64,000 nucleotides of DNA from Flavobacterium ichthyis. GTDB taxonomy: Bacteria; Bacteroidota; Bacteroidia; Flavobacteriales; Flavobacteriaceae. This document shows, piece after piece, positions 60,481 through 64,000 of this stretch. Each line of letters starts with the position of its first letter. Position 1 is the stretch's first letter. The translations under genes and the position numbers were made by a program. The DNA lies in contig NZ_JAABLM010000001.1 of NCBI RefSeq assembly GCF_009915155.1, positions 310,001 through 374,000 on the forward strand. Reading direction: 5' to 3'. The notes under the pieces are model-generated. The model ran no database searches. It was not told the origin of the DNA and saw only the letters and a list, made by a program, of their open reading frames with translations.

Positions 60481-60546
60481 TTTATTGATTAAAATAACTA
60501 ATATTTTACAACTGAAGACTGACTATTGAAGACTAAAAACTGTCAA

Positions 60547-61224
60547 CTACTTCGTAGATTTCCCGCCAACAATCACCACGATTTCGCCTTTTGGAGGTTT
60601 TGCTTCAAAGTGTTTTAAAACTTCTGTTGCGGTTCCGCGAATGGTTTCTTCGTGTAATTTTGACAATTCCCGCGAAACTGAAACCGGACGATCTTCGCCG
60701 AAATATTGCACAAATTCAGCTAAAGTTTTGACCAATTTGTGTGGCGAAACATATAAAATCATGGTTCGGGTTTCTTCTGCCAAAGCCAAAAATCGGGTTT
60801 GTCTTCCTTTTTTGTCAGGCAAAAATCCTTCAAAAACAAATTTATCGTTCGGCAAACCGCTGTTGACCAAAGCTGGCACAAAAGCCGTCGCTCCAGGCAA
60901 GCACTCCACTTCTACTCCATTTTCTACGCAAGCTCGCGTAAGCAAAAATCCAGGATCGGAAATTGCAGGTGTTCCAGCATCGGAAATTAAAGCGATTTTT
61001 TCTCCCGATTTTAACCTCGAAACCAAATGCTCAACGGTTTTATGTTCGTTGTGCATGTGATGGCTTTGCATGTGGGTTACAATCTCGAAATGTTTCAGTA
61101 ATTTTCCGCTGTTTCGGGTGTCTTCTGCCAAAATTAAATCGACTTCTTTTAAAACTTTTATGGCTCTAAAAGTCATGTCATCAAGGTTGCCAATTGGCGT
61201 TGGAACTAAATATAATTTTGACAT
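60547..61224 (-). CDS. rsmI: 16S rRNA (cytidine(1402)-2'-O)-methyltransferase
   Basis: 225 residues; tetrapyrrole-methylase fold enzyme modifying C1402 of 16S rRNA. Motifs: LYLVPTPIGNLDDMTFRA, ILAEDTRNSGKLLKHF, ALISDAGTPAISDPGFLL, ECLPGATAFVPALVNSGL and the FEGFLPDKKG segment. Complete and of usual length. Confidence 0.96.
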   Translation of the reverse strand: MSKLYLVPTPIGNLDDMTFRAIKVLKEVDLILAEDTRNSGKLLKHFEIVTHMQSHHMHNEHKTVEHLVSRLKSGEKIALISDAGTPAISDPGFLLTRACVENGVEVECLPGATAFVPALVNSGLPNDKFVFEGFLPDKKGRQTRFLALAEETRTMILYVSPHKLVKTLAEFVQYFGEDRPVSVSRELSKLHEETIRGTATEVLKHFEAKPPKGEIVVIVGGKSTK

Positions 61225-61333
61225 TTGTTAATTTTTTGATGCCATTATTTATTCTTTTGCCACAAATTAACAAGATTTATAATTGTTCAAAAATCTGCGA
61301 GAATTCATGAAATTTGTGGCAAAAAATAATATT

Positions 61334-62491
61334 TTATTTAAATTTATTTTCAACAACTTCCAAGAAACGCTCTTCGTAATCTTCTTTGCCTTTCCAATCA
61401 TTATAATCCGGTTTAACCAAATCTTCGACGAAATTTTTAGCGTCTTCGAAATTATCAAAAGTGTTGAGTTGTGATAAAACCCGGTTAAAATCTTCGTTGC
61501 TTCCGCCAAAAAGATTATTCACAAAACCAACGCGATCGTTTAAACCAATGGTAATGCCTTTGGTCACTTTGTCTGATTGCGGTTTATTTTCGGTTGAAGT
61601 TTTTTCCGGTTCGACTACTTTTTCAGGTTCCGGTTCTTGATTTTTTTCTTCGTCAAAAGATTCAATTTCTTCCGTTTTTTGCTCGTCAACAGGAGTTTCT
61701 TCGGCTTCATGCTCCCGAATTTCGGCTTTCACAAATTCGAGGTCTTTGTATTCTTCGCCTAAAAAATCTTCAAAAATAATTTGATGACCCGATTCTTTTG
61801 CCACTTCCTCAACTTCTTCTTTTTTGTCAAAAGCCAATTCAAAATGAGGCGAATCCGGAACTAAACTTTTTGGAATTCCCATATCTTCCGGCTCCAAAGT
61901 TGAGATTTCTTCATCAACTGCTTCTTCCACTTCTTCCAACGAAATATTTTCTTCATTTTCAAAAACAGTTGGTTCTTCTTCGTCTAAATCATCTTCGGAC
62001 AATTCAATTTTTCCCACCACCACTTTTTCTTCAGATTTTTCCTTTTCAGATTGCTCTTCTTCAGAAATTTCTTCAGTTGTTTCTTCTACAGGTTCCTTTT
62101 CAACTTCGTCAATTTCTGGTTTTTCTTCATCCTCTAAATTAATTGATTGTTTATCATTTTCTTCAGGATTTCCAGCTACTTCAGCTTTAACTTCTGGCGT
62201 TTCTTCCACAACTTTTTCCGCATTTGTATCATTGTTATTTTCTACAAAATCCTCAGCTTGAACTTGTTCTTTTTCATCATTTTCAAAAACATTTTCGATG
62301 ATAGCCGTAGCTTCCTGACGACCGATAGTAGGTTGATTTCCGGAAAAATTTTCTTCTACAAATAATAGAACCGACAATTTTTCATACAGTTTTCGGCTTT
62401 CTTCCTGTAATTGTTGTAATTCTGATTTATTTTTTAATTTCAAAATTCGATGAGCAAGACTCATTAATTCGGCTTCAAGTTTTTTCTTCAT
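61334..62491 (-). CDS. Acidic, disordered hypothetical protein
   Basis: 385 residues. A basic coiled-coil start (MKKKLEAELMSLAHRILKL...QQLQEESRKLYEKLSVLL), a central run of about 240 residues very rich in Glu and Asp with Pro/Val, and a compact C-terminus (GITIGLNDRVGFVNNLFGGS, FVEDLVKPDYNDW, ERFLEVVENKFK). No signal. I recognise no named family; the conserved-looking ends with a variable acidic middle suggest two binding sites joined by a flexible linker. Divergent from tdk. Confidence 0.75.
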   Translation of the reverse strand: MKKKLEAELMSLAHRILKLKNKSELQQLQEESRKLYEKLSVLLFVEENFSGNQPTIGRQEATAIIENVFENDEKEQVQAEDFVENNNDTNAEKVVEETPEVKAEVAGNPEENDKQSINLEDEEKPEIDEVEKEPVEETTEEISEEEQSEKEKSEEKVVVGKIELSEDDLDEEEPTVFENEENISLEEVEEAVDEEISTLEPEDMGIPKSLVPDSPHFELAFDKKEEVEEVAKESGHQIIFEDFLGEEYKDLEFVKAEIREHEAEETPVDEQKTEEIESFDEEKNQEPEPEKVVEPEKTSTENKPQSDKVTKGITIGLNDRVGFVNNLFGGSNEDFNRVLSQLNTFDNFEDAKNFVEDLVKPDYNDWKGKEDYEERFLEVVENKFK

Positions 62492-62604
62492 AACAATTGA
62501 AATCTTAGGATAAGGGAACAGTTCGTTGATTTTTTAGGCATTGAAATTAAAAAATTATCCGGCTCTTTTTTGATACCATCAAACCTTAATTCGGTATTTT
62601 TTTC

Positions 62605-62612
62605 TATTTTTG
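62605..62612 (+). promoter_or_regulatory. -7 box, probably of tdk
   Basis: TATTTTTG matches TAnnTTTG, 90 bases before the tdk ATG; leaves a long leader that contains no recognisable structure. Confidence 0.5.
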
Positions 62613-62702
62613 AACGCCATGATGTAAAAGTAAAAAAATTACATTGGGTTTCGGTTACAAAGTAAAAAAAAACCATTGCTTTTTTAGTCAGAAAATAAAA
62701 AA

Positions 62703-63326
62703 ATGTTTCTCGAAAATACAGTAAATCATACGGAACAATTTGGATGGATTGAGGTAATCTGCGGTTCGATGTTTTCGGGTAAAACCGAAGAGTTAATCCG
62801 AAGATTAAAACGTGCACAATTTGCCAAACAAAAAGTGGAAATTTTCAAACCTTCAATCGACACGCGTTACCATGATGAAAAGGTAATTTCGCATGATTCT
62901 AACGAAATTAGATCGACACCGGTTCCTGCTGCTGCAAATATTAGGATTTTAGCACAAGGTTGTCAAGTTGTGGGAATTGATGAAGCACAATTTTTTGACG
63001 ACGAGATTGTTTCGGTTTGTAATGATTTGGCCAATTCGGGAATTCGTGTAATTGTTGCCGGATTAGACATGGATTTTAAAGGAAATCCTTTCGGGCCAAT
63101 GCCTGCTTTGATGGCAACTGCCGAATACGTGACCAAAGTTCATGCGATTTGCACGCGAACAGGAAATTTAGCTAATTATAGTTTTAGAAAAGCCAACAAT
63201 AATAATATTGTAATGTTAGGCGAAACTGAGGAATATGAACCTTTGAGCAGAGGTGCTTACTTTGCTGCTATGAAGGGTTTGCAAGACAATGAAGAAAGTT
63301 TTTTCTCAGCCAAAAAAGAAATTTAG
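62703..63326 (+). CDS. tdk: Thymidine kinase
   Basis: 207 residues; phosphorylates thymidine. P-loop [47 protein letters not shown] (lid) and [15 protein letters not shown]. The zinc-binding cysteines of the family (CxxC...CRxC/H) are mostly gone: CTRTGN has one and LSRGAY none. N-terminal extension of about 12 residues. Same strand as the following MurF gene. Confidence 0.95.
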   Translation: MFLENTVNHTEQFGWIEVICGSMFSGKTEELIRRLKRAQFAKQKVEIFKPSIDTRYHDEKVISHDSNEIRSTPVPAAANIRILAQGCQVVGIDEAQFFDDEIVSVCNDLANSGIRVIVAGLDMDFKGNPFGPMPALMATAEYVTKVHAICTRTGNLANYSFRKANNNNIVMLGETEEYEPLSRGAYFAAMKGLQDNEESFFSAKKEI

Positions 63327-63372
63327 TTTCCAGATTCTGATGGCACAAATATGGTTTTTATAGGAAACTTAC

Positions 63373-63380
63373 TAACTTTG
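63373..63380 (+). promoter_or_regulatory. -7 box of the MurF gene
   Basis: TAACTTTG matches TAnnTTTG, 33 bases before the TTG start. Confidence 0.5.
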
Positions 63381-63413
63381 AATCATAGCAACTTTGCCAC
63401 TAAAAAATAAAAT

Positions 63414-64000
63414 TTGAGCTTAAAAATTCACCTCATTATTAGCGAGATTGACGCGGTCTTTTACGGAAATCCTAATGCCGAAATCGATAATGTTTCAATC
63501 GATAGCCGTTCGTTACAGAACAATTCGGGAACGTTATTTTTTGCCTTAATTGGAACTAATAATGATGCACATCAATTTATAGAAAGTCTAATAAATATTG
63601 GCGTTAAGAATTTTGTTGTAGAAAGAATTCCGGAAAATTTACAAGGGATAGCCAACTTTTTTGTGGTAAAAAATTCGCTTAAAGCGTTGCAAAAATTTGC
63701 GTCTTTTTATAGAAAATTATTTCATTTTCCTGTGATTGGTGTTACGGGAAGCAACGGAAAAACAATTGTAAAAGAATGGCTGAATTTTTTATTAAGTCCG
63801 GAATATAATATTATTCGCAGCCCAAAAAGTTATAATTCTCAGATTGGTGTTCCGCTTTCGGTCATTGCGATTAATGAGAAACATAATCTTGGAATTTTTG
63901 AAGCCGGAATTTCTACGGTGAATGAGATGGATACACTCGAAAAAATCATTCAGCCCACGATAGGGATTCTTACCACCGTGGGATCTGCACACGATGAAGG
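63414..64000 (+). CDS. murF: UDP-N-acetylmuramoyl-tripeptide--D-alanyl-D-alanine ligase, N-terminal part (possibly MurF-Alr fusion)
   Basis: Open from TTG 63414 to the window end (196 residues seen; an in-frame stop at 63408 excludes earlier starts). Adds D-Ala-D-Ala in peptidoglycan synthesis. N-domain SIDSRSLQNNSGTLFFALIG, ATP loop VTGSNGKTIVKEWL and NSQIGVPLSVI, EAGISTVNEMD are MurF motifs. In flavobacteria this position after tdk usually holds the fused MurF-alanine racemase; the C-terminal racemase part would be outside the window. Confidence 0.88.
   Translation, partial: MSLKIHLIISEIDAVFYGNPNAEIDNVSIDSRSLQNNSGTLFFALIGTNNDAHQFIESLINIGVKNFVVERIPENLQGIANFFVVKNSLKALQKFASFYRKLFHFPVIGVTGSNGKTIVKEWLNFLLSPEYNIIRSPKSYNSQIGVPLSVIAINEKHNLGIFEAGISTVNEMDTLEKIIQPTIGILTTVGSAHDE

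Noticed and set aside
62488..62817. Minus-strand frame of 109 codons
   Set aside because: Overlaps the start of tdk and its promoter; no family features.

Overview
The window reads as a chromosome segment of a low-GC member of Bacteroidota, most likely a Flavobacterium or close relative. The evidence is the gene content (DUF5686 and TamL-type surface proteins, a PorT-like type IX secretion protein, MurF probably of the MurF-Alr type, a K+-dependent membrane pyrophosphatase, HopJ-family and 2TM proteins), promoter boxes of the flavobacterial TAnnTTTG type just upstream of many starts, the AT-rich code and the near absence of Shine-Dalgarno sequences. About 55 intact genes, one tRNA-Ala(GGC), three broken genes and several repeat families can be supported.

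Layout. 1-7.9 kb: housekeeping (metK end, a secreted thioredoxin-like protein, deoxynucleoside kinase, membrane and soluble pyrophosphatases). 8.1-17.2 kb: an accessory array of lipoprotein-like DUF6705-type genes alternating with JAB/MPN-like C-terminal modules. At its upstream end (high coordinates, all genes on the minus strand) is one full-length surface lipoprotein with the same C-terminal module. The other modules lack signal peptides and normal start codons, and two of them lie directly behind transcription terminators. Three gene remnants litter the array. 17.2-21 kb: DUF5686 outer-membrane protein and pdhB. 21.2-29.3 kb: a second accessory block. An 11-bp tandem repeat and a small HTH gene are followed by seven tightly packed plus-strand genes: vWA, PP2C-like phosphatase, protein kinase, PLD-like nuclease, a second kinase with Ig-like repeats, and two membrane proteins, one of the DUF4407 type. 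29.3-33.2 kb: a TPR sensor kinase/response regulator pair with a tiny lipoprotein, and a membrane protein. 33.4-64 kb: mostly core metabolism and envelope genes (etfBA, thyA-folA, ubiE-porT, tamL, fba, accD, queD, dCMP deaminase, ctp, lysC, fbp, hupE, lpxH, recJ, rsmI, tdk, start of murF).

Two stretches look like little-described systems. The first (8-17 kb) resembles an orphan-module array of a polymorphic toxin: a shared joint of about 55 residues precedes a variable C-terminus, each C-terminus is followed by a small secreted DUF6705 gene, and the class of C-terminus matches the class of the partner. The second (21-29 kb) extends the TerY-P arrangement (vWA + PP2C + kinase) with a PLD nuclease, a second kinase and DUF4407-type membrane proteins. 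Its phosphatase, first kinase and nuclease share a C-terminal tail ending in (D/N)KF. I also see a dispersed intergenic hairpin repeat in six places whose stems differ between copies yet still pair. Function for both systems is inference; the sequence features are directly visible.
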